From positions 92,711,234 through 92,775,233 of the forward strand of contig CM057462.1 in NCBI GenBank assembly GCA_030035585.1: a stretch of 64,000 nt of DNA, in the 5' to 3' direction. Positions 10,181-21,799 of this stretch are shown piece after piece. The notes below the pieces were generated by a model that saw only the letters and a program-made list of their open reading frames with translations, was not told the origin of the DNA and did not search any database. The number at the start of each line of letters is the position of its first letter. Position 1 is the first letter of the stretch. Both the position numbers and the translations under genes were made by a program. This stretch comes from Dugong dugon. Taxonomy: Eukaryota > Chordata > Mammalia > Sirenia > Dugongidae.

Positions 10181-11959
10181 CTGAGGGAGCAATCTTCCTT
10201 TCCCTAGGGGTATTGAAGCCAACTCAACAATCATTTTTCAGGAATCTTTTATCAGGAATGTTCTGGGGATGTTGGTAAAACTAATATTTAAGTTTTCTTC
10301 CATCTCTAAAATTCTGTGACTCAAGAATTCTCAGTTAGTTTCTAGCATCAGTTTAACGGGAATAGATTTCTAAAACCTACCTTTTCTTATCCTTTTGTGG
10401 AAAAGATGTATTAGAAAACTCTTACTAAGATTATCACAAATTATCATTACATTGTCTCATGTAGTATTGGTCCCATCAGTTAGTATTTATGAAGCTGTTT
10501 GAAGTACACAACTTTGGAAACATCCATACTAAGTAAAGTTGACTTGGTCCTGGCCAATAGGGGCTACATTTTTCAACCAAGGGCTACTCTGTCTGGGGAA
10601 AAAAATTGATAATGTGCGTGAACTGTCACCTGATTCTAGAAGGCAGATGGATGAGGTACTTAGCCTTGCTATCCTGATTACATTCAGTGCTGAAGGTGAG
10701 TCCCTGCTGACTAAGCCCCCTAGGGTCAGCTTCTGGGGCAGGCAGCCAATGTGCTGAAGCAGCTGCTGTTTTTCTTGGGTGATTCATCTGTGAAATTGTC
10801 TCCCCTGTAAGAGTTTGGGTCATCTTGTTCTTCGTCTTGGAGCCAGGCTCTTATCAGACCAGAAGTGTCTCCTTATACAAATACATCCCAGTTGGAAAGT
10901 TAGTGAATGTTTGGATAATTGGTTACTCTAAATAAATAACTCTTTTTGGTCGATGGCATCTTGTATTTGGCTGCATTGCTTTGTGTACTAAACAAAATTG
11001 GGCTTTAGGATCCTGGAGCTGGAGTGCATTTTCGTGTAACTTCAGGGATAACTTAAAAATGATCATGTATCTCCATCTTCTCAATTCAGATGTCTTGTCT
11101 AACTCAGCATTTCCTTTTCCTGTTATGAAGCCATAGCCTTGATTCTGTACAAAGTTTTTGCTTCTGTGTGTGTATGTTTTAAATAACATTCTGACATGTG
11201 CTATGAAACTCTCCCTGCTTTGCCCCCGCCCCATCCTACTCCCTTCATCCTTATCCTCACCCTGGTCAGGAAAAATGACAACATCTAATCAACTGCCAGG
11301 AACATCTAAAACCAGTTTGGTTTGGTTTTGGTTTTGCCGTTGATTTCTTTTTCCCCCAGGAAAAAATGATCACAGGTGTCCTCTTTCATTTTTTTCATAT
11401 TTAAAATAAGTTGTTCCTGGATGGGGGCTTGGGAAAAGAGAGAATATCATTTTTAAGTATCTTACAAGGTAAAAATGCTATCAAATCCCTTGAACATAAA
11501 GTTGACACTATTTTGGGATCATTTAGTCTAGTCTGCCAGCAGTTTAACAGACATGACCCAAAGTGGTGAATTGAGTCAGTATCAAACAGTACATTTGTGC
11601 AGAGGTGGGACCAGACCCCATTCCCCCATCCTCATTGCACAGTCCAGTAATCTCATAAGTTCCAGGAAGTCTTCCAAAATTGCAATAGAGACAGGACTTT
11701 GTAATCAGCCACATCAATGCTCAGAGGATGCTTTTAGGGTAGTGTGTCTTTCTTCTTTAATCACAGCCCTGTAGCAAATCTCAAGAATTTGGAACCCACG
11801 AAATGAAATCCTCAATTAACTGCCACTGTTTTCTGCACTCAACTTTTTAAGACAAAAATGGAAAAGGTAAGAAAATAAATAAGGGATTTATTTTAAATCA
11901 ACATTCTTGGTGTAATCTGGAGCCCTCATACTCCAGAAAATAGGCTATGATGTTCAAAA
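10181..11959. other. longest repeat-poor stretch of the upstream part
   Basis: About 1.8 kb without a recognisable element, apart from G/T-rich simple sequence near 11315-11340. Open frames up to 103 codons (10923-11234, minus) lack splice sites in context or recognisable similarity and are not called. A regulatory role cannot be read from the sequence. Confidence 0.4.
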
Positions 11960-12180
11960 GAACAATAATAACAATCTTTTATTGGCCTTGTATTTTGTTT
12001 TCTTCAACGTAATTTTCACATGAACGCTTGTATTTGATAATCAACGAAACTGGGAGAAAGGCATAGCAGAAATCTTTACTCTTATTTCACAGCAGAGTAA
12101 ACCGAGGCCCAAAGTTACACAGCTGACAGGTAGCAGACTTGGTGCTATTAGAACCCAAGGCTTCTGATTCGTGTTGCTAG
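11960..12180 (-). repeat. MIR remnant
   Basis: CAGAGTAAACCGAGGCCCAA then ACACAGCTGACAGGTAGCAG, the MIR core in reverse, preceded by a diverged 5' block. Confidence 0.7.
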
Positions 12181-12325
12181 AGCCATGCAAGATCCAGTGT
12201 AAACGTTTTAAACTAATGTTTAATGTTTTATACTTTCTGAAGCTCTAAAGTAGATTAATACATTTTACAAGTATTTTCAATAACTTTGAACACCAAATTG
12301 GTTTGAAGATGGTAAATTAACTTTA

Positions 12326-12546
12326 AAAACAAAAACAAAAAGACCCTTGCTGCTGTCAAGGCGATTCCTACTTATGGTGACCCCATGTGTGTCAGAGTAG
12401 AACTGTCCTCCATAGGGTTTTCAATGCTGTAATCTTATGGAAGTAGATTGCCAGGCCTTTTTTCCACAGTGCTGCTGGGTGGATTCAAACTACCAACCTT
12501 GCAGTGAGTAGTTTAACGCAAACTGTTTGCACCAGCCATGGACCTA
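12326..12546 (-). mobile_element. AfroSINE, full-length type
   Basis: Left end is the tail (TTGCTGCTGTCAAGGCGATT) after an A-rich stretch; right end is a diverged tRNA-like head. The centre has GGAAGTAGATTGCCAGGCC. Confidence 0.9.
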
Positions 12547-12743
12547 TATTCTGATTAACTGATTGTCCATCATTCTGATTAACTGAGGTTTTACTGTATA
12601 ATAATATTAATAATGAAAAACACTTTTATAGGATTTTACTACACACCAGGTACTATTCTAAGTGCCTTAACTATATTAACTCATTTAATAAAATCTATTA
12701 TTTGTTTTTTTATTGAAAATTTTTAACTAAATTTATTGAGACT

Positions 12744-12944
12744 AGTATGTGCTAAGGACCCTGGGGGCACAGTGGTTAAGAGCTACGGCTGCAAACCAAA
12801 AGATTGCAATTCAAATCCACCAGCCACTCCTTGGAAACCCTATGGGGCAGTTCTACTCTGTCGGGCACGGTCGCTACGAATCGGAATCTACTTGACGGCA
12901 ATGAGTTTGGTATGTTTTTTTTTTTTTTTTAAGTATGTGCTAAG
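12744..12944 (+). mobile_element. AfroSINE, short T-tailed, perfect target duplication
   Basis: AGTATGTGCTAAG is present at 12744-12756 and 12932-12944 without mismatch. Body 12757-12931 starts GACCCTGGGGGCACAGTGG and ends in an uninterrupted T-run. The duplication comes directly after the T-run, so the T-run is the element's own 3' end. Confidence 0.96.
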
Positions 12945-12965
12945 CACCCTCCTTAGTGCGTTATA

Positions 12966-13165
12966 GAGCAGCCCTGGTGGCAAAATGGTTAAGCACTCTG
13001 CTGCTGACTGAAAGGTCAGTGGTTGGAACCCACCCAGCAGCTCTATGGGAGAAAGACATGGCGATCTGCTCCCATAAAGATTACAGCCTACAAAACACTA
13101 TGGGGCAGTTCTGCTCTGTCACATGGAGTCTCTATGAGTCGAAATCGATTCAACTGCATCTAACA
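12966..13165 (+). mobile_element. AfroSINE with extended centre
   Basis: GAGCAGCCCTGGTGGCAAAA to CAACTGCATCTAACAAG, with the AGACATGGCGATCTGCTCCC centre. ACAA-type end. Confidence 0.92.
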
Positions 13166-13320
13166 AGTGCTTTACATTCTTTGTGCCATTTAATCAGCAT
13201 AACAACCCAAGACAGAAGGCATTACTAAAACTTGGAGATGTTAAGTAATTTGTCCAAGGATACTTGCTATCAACAGACAGAGCCAGGACTCAAATCCAGG
13301 TCCACCTGCCTCTTTACTAC

Positions 13321-15404
13321 TACTCAAACAGATGGAGCAGTGTGTGTCTTTCTAATCACTGTTGTCTCTAAATCTTAGTTATGCCATTTGGACAGCTGAG
13401 GCAATGTCCAAGTGTGGGCACCAGCTGGCTCATAGTTTGCTTCTTGAGGGACTTCCAAGTTTCACCCTGAAATTCTGGTTGGAAATTTGATTCAGTTGCT
13501 GAAAGTGGAAGAAATATAGCTTTCATGTTCATGCGTAATTTGCTTTTTTGTTTTCTTTTATTATCATGAGACTTACTGTAAATCACACTTCACCATCAGT
13601 CCTGGAGGTTCTGATTGCGTTCATGGGGTCCCACTAAGAGTAAGGGCAGTAAATTACTGCCACTTAGTTTGAAAATTTTTTTAGCCACAGTACATTAGCT
13701 GCTTTTGTTTGCTTTTCCACTGGTGGTGTGCACATTTTTATTTGAGAATTTGTGTTTTTTGAGTGTCTCATTTATGAATAATGGAGCTTGCAAAATGGAA
13801 TGATTGGAGAAAAAGATATGAAAGAGGGTATCCCGTTCAGCATCTGTAAGTAACTGTCCAAAGATTCAAAAGGATTTATATGTAAAATAAGCTTTCTCCT
13901 TCCCTCTCACATGCACTGTCTCTCTCATTCTCTGCCTTCTCATGTTTTCTCCATTCTACTCCATTTCCCAGTAGGCAATTTCTGGGTAATGACCAATATA
14001 GCGGCTAATATGAGGTAATGACCAAGAAACACCTTCTTCCAGGCTTCTCTAAGCATTTTTGTTTATATGAAAGATAGACAGATCAGAGGGTCAGAGGATG
14101 TGTTTTACTTAAGTTTCTGTTCCAAATTTCCTGACATTTTCAGTTAAAAAAAAAAAAAAAAGCCTTTTAAAAGGCAAAAATGGGACTAATAAGAACCAGA
14201 TCCTAAACTGATTGTGAAAATGTGAAAAATAACTGCTTTTCCTTTATTCAGTAGCATTAATCTTGAGACACCTACCTTTCTATAAAATTTCCCTAATGCC
14301 TTGAATTGATTCTTTCTCTGGGCCATACACAAATAGATTGTCTTCTAAACTGGCACCCAAATCCCCAGTAGCTTTCAGGAATTGAGGTAGAAGCTCAGTG
14401 GAGACATTCATTTACATTTTGCAAATCATGTCTTTTGATAAAATGGTGAGAAAGGAGGCTCTGGCATACACTAGCAACCCAGAGCCTGAGGTCTCCTCAT
14501 GAGCCAGCCTGTCAGAATGTTCACAGGACCATCCTAAAGGTGCTAGAAAATGATGATGCTCATCTTGGACCTAAATGAGTGCAAAAACTGCTTTTTCTGA
14601 AAGTTGTCAGATTTTCTAAAGTGGCTTTGGAAAGGATTTCAGTGCACATGAAGAGGAAGCTTAAATTAGAGAATTTTCCTCCCTATCAATAATCCATACA
14701 GAAATTGTTACTTTATGTTTTTGGACTTTGTAATAGCACCTTTCAAGGAGGTCACCCACTGACAGTAACCCACTGTTGTTTAATAACTGTTCTCATGACT
14801 CATCGTGATGCACCATGGTAGCCATGTTTGTTTTAAATGACCCTGTCCCTCTGGCGATAGTTGATTGGCCCTTCACCTGATCCAAGATGGGCCACTCAGA
14901 ATCTCTTTTCTGGGAATTTGGAATCGGGACTCAGAAATAGCCCATTAGTGTTTGTGAGTTGCTAGCAGTGCCATGTGATCAACCTGGGGACCATAGAATG
15001 GTCATCTTGTGTGCAGAAAAGCCAAGAAAACTGGTTTGCCAAGAGAGGAGATTTAAGCAGACTCATAGAGAATCAGAGATTGGGGGTGAAGGGAGAGTCC
15101 TGCCCTAATTCATAGCAGCTTTCCAATTCTTGGTTCCTATTCCTCCTGAAGCCTGGCTAGACTCGTTGCCTGAATTTCATGAGAAACCCTTACATCTTGT
15201 GTTAAGTTCTCTTCCCACCTTTTCCGTACCCCTCCCTTAAGCCAGCTTGAGTTAGTTTCTATTACATTACATGTATTCAAGAGTTTTAACAAAAACAGGT
15301 TGAGTCTCTCTCCCCTGTGCATTTGTTTGATTACAGAAATGGCCGAGTAAATAAATAGATGTATATGCATTCTCACTCTTTGGTCTCCTAAAAAGATTGA
15401 GCTG
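13321..15404. other. intronic sequence, no transposon recognised
   Basis: About 2 kb with one long A-run (about 14146-14161). No exon, RNA gene or named repeat could be supported; short open frames have no recognisable similarity. Confidence 0.45.
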
Positions 15405-15560
15405 GGACAGGACCTCAGCGACTGCTAGTCCTGTTCTCTCATTCTACCGTTGGGGAAACTGAGGACTATAGATGGAAAGTAAGTGACTTACCAGGGTCAC
15501 ACAGCCAAGACTCTTTGATTCTCAGGTGACCCAGTGCTCTTTCTGGGCTGGCTCCTGGTG
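15405..15560 (-). repeat. MIR remnant
   Basis: TTGGGGAAACTGAGGACTAT and CCAGGGTCACACAGCCAAGA give the MIR core. Confidence 0.7.
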
Positions 15561-15564
15561 TCTT

Positions 15565-15680
15565 CTATCCATCTATTCATCCATTCAACAAATATATATT
15601 GAGCAAACTCCTACTTGATAAACAGGTACTGGGGATTCATGCTGTCTGTCCTCAAAAATCAGCTATGTGGTAGAGTAAAA
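15565..15680 (-). repeat. L2-type remnant
   Basis: Contains TCCATTCAACAAATATATAT then GGTACTGGGGATTCATGCTG, the same ancient block seen at 880-960. Confidence 0.6.
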
Positions 15681-15974
15681 GTTCTTCATGCATATTGTGA
15701 CTTCATTTCAAGGGACTCCCCATCTAGAGGGCATTTTGCTACCTTTGCTGGGCCTATCATCTGAGCAAGCTCATCCAAGAATCTTCTGGAGTATAGGTCC
15801 ATCATATATTCTCTGTGCCTAACTTGTGGCACTATTTTCTAATATCTCTGATAATCCATGTTCACATCCTGTCTCTGCTGGGAGCCTCTTGAAAGCAGTA
15901 ACTACGTGTGAACTATTACCTTCACTTCCTAATGCAGAATCTGTCACAAGGAAAGTCTTTAATAAACATCAACT
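15681..15974. other. intron upstream of the RTE insertion
   Basis: No element recognised. The RTE target site starts at 15975. Confidence 0.4.
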
Positions 15975-16009
15975 ATACCTCAGATTCATTCATTTCAAGA
16001 TCTGTCGTG

Positions 16010-16372
16010 AAGTACAATGCTGTCAGTGATAGGATAATATCCATATGCCTACAAGGAAGACCAGTTAATATGACTATTATTCAAATCTATGCACCATCCA
16101 TTAATGCCAAAGATGAAGAAACTGAAGATTTTTACCAACTTCCACAGTCTAAAATTGATCAAACATGCAGTCAAGATGCACTGACAATTACTGATGATTG
16201 GAATGTGAAAGTGGGAAACAAAGAAGAAGGATGGGTAGTTGCCAAATATGGCCTTGATGATAGAAACAAAGCGAGAGATCCCGTGATAGAATTTTGCAAG
16301 ACAAACGAGTTGTTCATTGGAAATACCTTTTTTCAACAACATAAAAGGCTTCATGTGGACCTCATCGGATAG
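16010..16372 (+). pseudogene. RTE endonuclease domain, N-part
   Basis: The frame reads RIISICLQGRPVNMTIIQIY and then DDWNVKVGNKEEG, where intact relatives have GDWN. This is the exonuclease/endonuclease/phosphatase-fold nuclease that nicks the target. A frameshift near 16340-16370 moves the rest to another frame. The Gly-to-Asp change in the conserved block is a further sign of decay. Confidence 0.88.
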
Positions 16373-16838
16373 AATACACAGGAATCAAATCGACTACATC
16401 GGTGAAAAAAGAAGATGGAGAAACTCAATATTATCAGTCAGAACAAGGCCAGGGGCCAACTGCAGAACTGACCATCAATTGCTCTTATGCAAGTTCAAGT
16501 TGAAGCTGAAGAAAATTAAAACAAGTCCACAAAAGCCAAAGTACAGCCTTGAGTATATCACACCTGAATTCAGAGACCATCTCATGAAAAGATTTGACAT
16601 ATTGAACACTAATGACCAAAAACCAGACACGTTTAGAGAAGGCATCAAGAACATCATACGTGAAGAAAGCAAAAGGTCATTAAAAAGACAGGAAAGAAAG
16701 AAAAGACCAAAATGGATGTCAGAAGAGACTCTGAAACTTGCTCTTGAACGTAGAGCAGCGAAAGTGAGTGGAAGAACTGATGAAGAGCTGAACAGAAGAT
16801 TTCAAAGGGTGGCTCGAGAAGACAGTGAAATATTATGA
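16349..16838 (+). pseudogene. RTE endonuclease C-part and linker
   Basis: Continues after the frameshift with RNQIDYIGEKRRWRNS and TRPGANCRTDHQLLLCKFKL. The conserved DH pair of the nuclease (SDH in relatives, TDH here) is present. A basic, Lys/Arg-rich linker follows (ERKKRPKWMSEETLKLALER). It ends at a stop at 16836-16838. Confidence 0.88.
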
Positions 16839-17057
16839 TGATATGTGCAAAGACCTGGAGTTAGAAAACCAAAAGGGAGGAACATGCTTGACATTTCTCA
16901 TGCTGAAAGAACTGAAGAAAAATTCAAGCCTCAAGGTGCAATATTGAAGGATTCTACAGGGAAAATATTGAACAACACAGGAAACATCAACAGAAGATGG
17001 AAGTAATACAGAGTCACTGTACCAAAAACAATTGGTCAATGTTATGATCAAGAACCG

Positions 17058-17318
17058 ATGGTACTGAAGGAAGAAGTCCAAGCTGCACTGAAGACACTGG
17101 TGAAAAACAAAGTTCCAGGAATTGACAGAATACCAATTGAGATGTTTCAGCTAATGGATGCAGCCTTGGAAACACTCACTTGTCTATGCAAAGAATTTGG
17201 AAGACAGCTATCTGGTCAACCGACTGGAAGTGATCCACGTTTGTGCCCATTGCAAAGAAAGGTGATCCAATGGAATGTGGAAATTATTGAACAACATCAT
17301 TGTATCACACGCAAGTAA
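17058..17318 (+). pseudogene. RTE reverse transcriptase, N-terminal part
   Basis: The frame contains VKNKVPGIDRIPIEMFQLMD, the RT domain start of RTE elements. It loses frame after the QLSGQPTGSDPRLCPLQRK region, where relatives continue with a conserved strand. Confidence 0.85.
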
Positions 17319-17444
17319 AATTTTGCTGAAGATAATTCAAAAACAGCTGCAGCCGTACATAGACAGGGAACTGCCAGAAATTCAAGCCAGATTCAGAGGA
17401 GGACTTGGAATAAGGGATATATCACTGCTGATATCAGATAGATC

Positions 17445-17962
17445 TTGACTGAAAGCAGAGAATACCAGAAAGATGTTTACTTGTGTTTTATTGACTACGC
17501 AAAGACATTCGACTGTGTGGATCATAACAGATTAGGGATAACATTGCAAAGAATGGGAATTCCAGAACACTTACTTGTACTCATGTGGAATCTGTACATA
17601 TACCAAGAGGCAGTCGTTCAAACAGAACAAAGAAATACTGAGTGGTTTAAAATCAGGAAAGGTGTGCATCTGGGTTGTATCCTTTTACCTACTTATTCAG
17701 TCTGTACGCTGAGCAGATAACCCGAGAAGCTGGACTATGTGAAGAAGAACATAGCGTCAGAATTGGAGGAAGACTCATTAACAACCTGCGATGTGGAAAT
17801 GACACAACCTTCCTTGCTGAAAGCAAAGAGGACTTGAAGTACTTACTGATGAAGATCAAAAACTGTAGACTTCAGTATGAATTGCACATCAACATAAAGA
17901 AAAACAAAAATTCTCACAACTGGACTAGTAAGCAACATCATGATAAAGGGAGAAAATATTGA
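17445..17962 (+). pseudogene. RTE reverse transcriptase palm, catalytic box lost
   Basis: CFIDYAKTFDCVDHNRLGI is the first catalytic Asp block. A frameshift near 17680-17720 follows. The second block, YADD in working enzymes, reads RCGNDTTFLAES here, so one of the paired aspartates and the Tyr are gone. The element has lost its polymerase. Confidence 0.9.
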
Positions 17963-18579
17963 AGTTGTCACAAATTTCATTTTACTTGTATCCACAGTCA
18001 CCACCCTTGAAAGTAGCAGTCAAGAAACCAAATAATGTATTGCATTGGGTAAATCTGCTGCAAAAGACCTCTTTAAACTGTTCAAAAGCAAAGATGTCAC
18101 CTTGAGAACTCAGGTGCGCCTGACCCAAGACATGGTATTTTCAGTCACCTCATACGCATGCGAAAGCTGGACAATGAATAAGGAAGAACGAGGAAAAACT
18201 GATGCCTTTAAATTGTGGCGCTGATGAAGAATATTGAATATACCATGGACTGCCAGAAGAATGAACAAATCTGTCTTGGAAGAAGTATAGCCACAATGCT
18301 CCTTAGAAACAAGGATGGCAAGACTTCATCTCATGTTCTTTGGACATGTTATCAGGAAGGACCAGTCCCTGGAGAAGGACATCATGCTTGGTAAAGTAGA
18401 GGGTCATTGAAAAAGAGGAGGACCCTCAGTGAAATGGATTGACACAGTGGCTGCCAACAATGGGCTCAACATAGCAATGGTTGTGAGGATGGTGCAGGAC
18501 CATGCAGTGTTTTGTTCTGCTGTGCATACAGTCACTGTGAGTTGGAACCCAATCAATGGGACCTAACAACATACCTCAG

Positions 18580-18712
18580 AAGAAAGGCCTGGTGATCTTC
18601 TTCCTAAAAATCAGCCATTGAAAACTCTACAGAACACAGTTCTATTCTGACACGCTTGGGTCACCATGATTCGGAATTGACTCTACAGGCAACTGGTGGG
18701 TACTGGTGAATT
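18580..18712 (+). mobile_element. 5'-truncated AfroSINE next to the RTE
   Basis: Starts inside the body at AAGAAAGGCCTGGTGATCTT and runs to GACTCTACAGGCAACTGG. The head is absent. The RTE target duplication overlaps its truncated start. Confidence 0.85.
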
Positions 18713-18754
18713 TATTTCATTCCTTAGAATCTCAAATTGGGACTATATTTCAGT

Positions 18755-20080
18755 TATGTACTGCTAGTTAAGAAACCACCCCAAACTTTGTAGATTAAAA
18801 CAACAGTCATTTATTATTATTATTTTTCTTGTTCTAGGTGTTTGTTGACTGAGATCAGCTAGATCTTGCTCAGAGTCTCTTATATAGTTACAGTCAGATG
18901 GTAGCTGGGGTCATGTTGAAGACCTCACCATTCATATGCTTGGTGTCTGGGCTTGAAGGGACTGGAACAGCTGGGGCTCCAAGATCGTCTCTTTCTGTCT
19001 CAATGTACTCTCCCTGTATTGTCTACATTGGTGGCCTTAGGTTAACTGGACTTCTTACACTGCAGCTGAAGGCTCCCAGAGGGGCTGTCCCAAGAGAAAC
19101 TGGTAGAAACTGCATGGTCTTTCCTTTTTCTTTTTAATTTCATTGTGTTTCAGGTGAAAGTTTACAGCACAAATTAGTTTTTAATTCAAAAATTTTATAC
19201 ACAGATTGTTTTGTGACATTAGTTGCAATCTCTGCAGTGTATCAGCACTCTCCCCCTTTCCCTTTCCACCCTGGGTTCTCTGTGTCCATTTGTCCAGTTT
19301 TCCTGTTCCTTCTTACCTTCTAGTCTTTGCTTTTGGACAAGTGTTGCCCATTCGGTCCTGTATACTTGATTGAACTAAGAAGCACATTCCTCACATTCGT
19401 TATTGTTTGTTTTATAGGCCTGTCTAATCTTTAGCTGAAAGGTAGACTTCAGGAATGGCTTCAGTTCTGAGTTAGCAAGGTGTCCGGAGGCTACCAGTCT
19501 CTGTGAGGCCAGTAACTCTGGTCTTTTTTTCTGAATTTGAATTTTGTTCTACATTTTTCTCCGGCTCTACCCAGGACCTTCTATTGTGATCCCTGTCAGA
19601 GCAGTCAGTGGTGGTAGCCAGGCACCATCTAGTTCTTTTGGGCTTAGGCTGTGGAGGCTGTGGTTCCTGTGGTCCATTAGTCCTTTGGAGTAATATTTTC
19701 CTTGTGTCTTTGGTTTTCTTCTTTCTCCTTTGCTCCAAATGTGCTGGGACCAAAAGATGTATCCTCAGTGGCCGCTTACAAGCATTTAAGACCCCAAACG
19801 CTACTCATCAAAGTAGGTTGTGGAACATTTTCTTTATGAACCATGTTATGCCAATTGACCTAGTTGTCCCCCAAGACCATGGTCGCCAGCCCTCAGCCCC
19901 ATGCATGGCCTTTTCTAACCTAGCCTCAGAAGTTAGTCACAGTGTCACTTTTGCAACATTCTATTCATCAAGGCATCACAAAGGCCCAGCCAGGATCAAG
20001 GAGAGGGAGACCCCACCTTTTGATGGAAGGAGTATCAAAGAATTTGCAGACATATTCCTACATCTCTGCTTTATACTTCT
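18755..20080. repeat. old interspersed repeat, split
   Basis: Begins TACTGCTAGTTAAGAAACCA with GATTAAAACAACAGTCATTT, and resumes after the insertion with GTTAGTCACAGTGTCACTTT. I recognise the pattern as a widespread old mammalian repeat but cannot name the family safely. Confidence 0.5.
19111..19914 (-). mobile_element. retroposed L1-type 3'-end element, minus strand
   Basis: Body 19124-19901. Near-identical flanks TGCATGGTCTTTC and TGCATGGCCTTTT mark the target duplication. The A-tail end lies at the left as T-rich sequence. It shares with 3698-4680 the blocks AACAAAATTC-N-AATTCAGA-type and ACTAGATGGTGCCTGGCTACC. The frames over it (93 and 194 codons) are not called as genes. Confidence 0.82.
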
Positions 20081-20589
20081 TCACATATGGGAGATACAAA
20101 AGGAATTGAATACTTCATTTCTGGCCTCAGGAGCTTTGATTAGGGTTGGAGGCCGTGGTTTTCAGACGCCTGCTGGTTTCTGGCCCCACTGACAGCCACA
20201 TTTATTTTGACTAGTTTGCCATTCCTAGACAGGATACCACAGGGTACCGTATTCTATGGACTTCAGTGGCATAAGAGGTAGTATGGATAAGCAGGTAGGA
20301 TTAGGGTTTCATATTTATTATGCGACTCTTGTGTGGTGGGAACCGTAGTAGACACTCTGGAGATACAGACGGAAGACTCAAACTTGGGGACCAACCTAAG
20401 AAAATAATACAAAAAGGGCAAAAAGATTTATTTTTTATGAGCTCATTATTTTTTATTGTGAAGAAATAGGAAGGGAAGTTAAATATTCAGCAGCTGGGGA
20501 AGTCCATTCATTCTGATCTTTTGGTGGAAATTCTGTCATCAGAGATCTGTATCTATTTTTCCCTGGATGTCTGAGTTCATACCTACTTA
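20081..20589. other. intronic sequence, no repeat recognised
   Basis: Nothing beyond ordinary intronic sequence. Confidence 0.4.
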
Positions 20590-20635
20590 AACCACAAAAA
20601 CCAAACCCATTACTGTTGAGTTGATTCCAACTTGG
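20590..20635 (-). mobile_element. SINE tail fragment
   Basis: CCACAAAAACCAAACCCATT followed by ACTGTTGAGTTGATTCCAAC is the tail only, with no body or head. Confidence 0.75.
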
Positions 20636-20689
20636 GGAAGAAAAAATAGGGGCACACAATCAGAACCCCAGGAAACCTTCCTCTCCACC

Positions 20690-20900
20690 CACAGCTCATC
20701 ACCAGCTCTATGCCCTCTGCCCTGATGGATCAGATCACCCTTCCTGAAGCTCAGCTTGAGCACATTGTTCACATGCTCAGCACTGTGGAATAACTGCCTA
20801 TTGCTCACCAGGTGAGGTGCAGAATCCCTTATTACCATGTAAGGTCACTTCTCAGCCTTGGCCCAACCTGCCCTTCCAGTCTTTTCACCACAGTTCCTTT
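20690..20900 (+). repeat. L2-type remnant
   Basis: Diverged 3'-UTR-like sequence with CTTGGCCCAACCTGCCCTTC and similar blocks. Weak resemblance only. Confidence 0.4.
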
Positions 20901-20928
20901 GTCTCTTTCCAAAAAGAAAACTTGGATT

Positions 20929-21280
20929 TGTGTGTGTGTGTGGTAAAATATATGTAAGATTAAATTTGCCATTTTAACCATTTTTAAGTGTACACTTCAA
21001 TAGTATTAATTATATTGATGACGTTGTGCAACCATAGCTACTATTTATTTCCAAACCTTTTTGATCACACCAATCAGAATCTCTGTACACATTAAGCATT
21101 AATTCCTCATCTTCCCCTTTCCCTCAGTCCCTGGTAACTGCTAATCTACTTTCTGTCTCTATGCATTTGCCTATTCTAGATATTTCATACAAGTGGGATC
21201 ATATAATATTTGTCCTTTTGTGTCTGGCTTATTTCACTCGGCATGTTTCAAAGGTTCATCCATGTTGTAGCACGTATCAC
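20929..21280 (-). mobile_element. L1M 3'-UTR fragment
   Basis: Antisense L1 3' UTR: CCATTTTAACCATTTTTAAG, CTAATCTACTTTCTGTCTCT, TTCATCCATGTTGTAGCACG. A short TG run sits at the left edge. Confidence 0.8.
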
Positions 21281-21559
21281 ACAGACTGCGATTATCTATT
21301 CCATGTCACAAGCCTTTGCCCAAGCCAATCCTTTCTCCATGGAATGCCATCTCTTCCACCTCCACCTCCTGAAAGCTCGCTCTCCTTGAGAAGCAGAGCT
21401 GGAGGGGTGCAAGAGGGTGGGGTTGGGGGCTCCCCATGAGCACATTCTCTTAAGAGATCTCTTTTTAACCAATTTTAAAGGTTGTATGTTAATAGGATGG
21501 TTATTATAAGACCAGCATGAAAAGATGCCTCAGGGCTCTTCAGTGCGGTTGGATATTGT

Positions 21560-21705
21560 GTAATGCTGTTTTTAGTTGTCACGATGATTAGGGGGTGTGA
21601 CTGACATTTATTGGGCAGGGATCTGGAATGCTAAACACCCTGCAATGTGCAGGACAATTTTCCTACCTAAAATGTCGGTAATGCTCCCTTTGAGAAACAA
21701 GGTGA
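21560..21705 (+). mobile_element. MER20-like hAT remnant
   Basis: GTTGTCACGATGATTAGGGG, then GGAATGCTAAACACCCTGCA and AATGTGCAGGACAATTTTCC match the MER20 layout. Non-autonomous and lacks both termini. Confidence 0.7.
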
Positions 21706-21799
21706 GGCAATTGTGGGAACTCTACTGTGGAGTCTTCAGCAGATACACGTGAGACAAGTGTGGAAGATCATCAAGGGTGGCACCTTGCTGGTGTGCCCC

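Larger units (their letters stand above)
12590..13320 (-). repeat. MIR remnant carrying two SINE insertions
   Basis: Starts CACCAGGTACTATTCTAAGT, resumes between the SINEs and ends GAGCCAGGACTCAAATCCAG. Remove 12757-12944 and 12966-13165 and the MIR order is restored. Confidence 0.7.
15975..18579 (+). mobile_element. RTE-type LINE, 5'-truncated, with target duplication
   Basis: Body 15984-18570, flanked by ATACCTCAG at 15975-15983 and 18571-18579. It encodes, in several frames, an AP-type endonuclease followed by a reverse transcriptase of the RTE/BovB group. The 5' start lies inside the endonuclease domain, so its N-terminus is missing. The 3' end (CAATGGGACCTAACAAC) matches the SINE tails. 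Frameshifts and stops break it, so it cannot move itself. Confidence 0.95.

Noticed and set aside
15975..18579. A working LINE that could still move
   Set aside because: It lacks the 5' end, has several frameshifts and has lost the YADD box.
19608..20192. 194-codon open frame
   Set aside because: It spans a minus-strand retroposon, its target duplication and the old host repeat.
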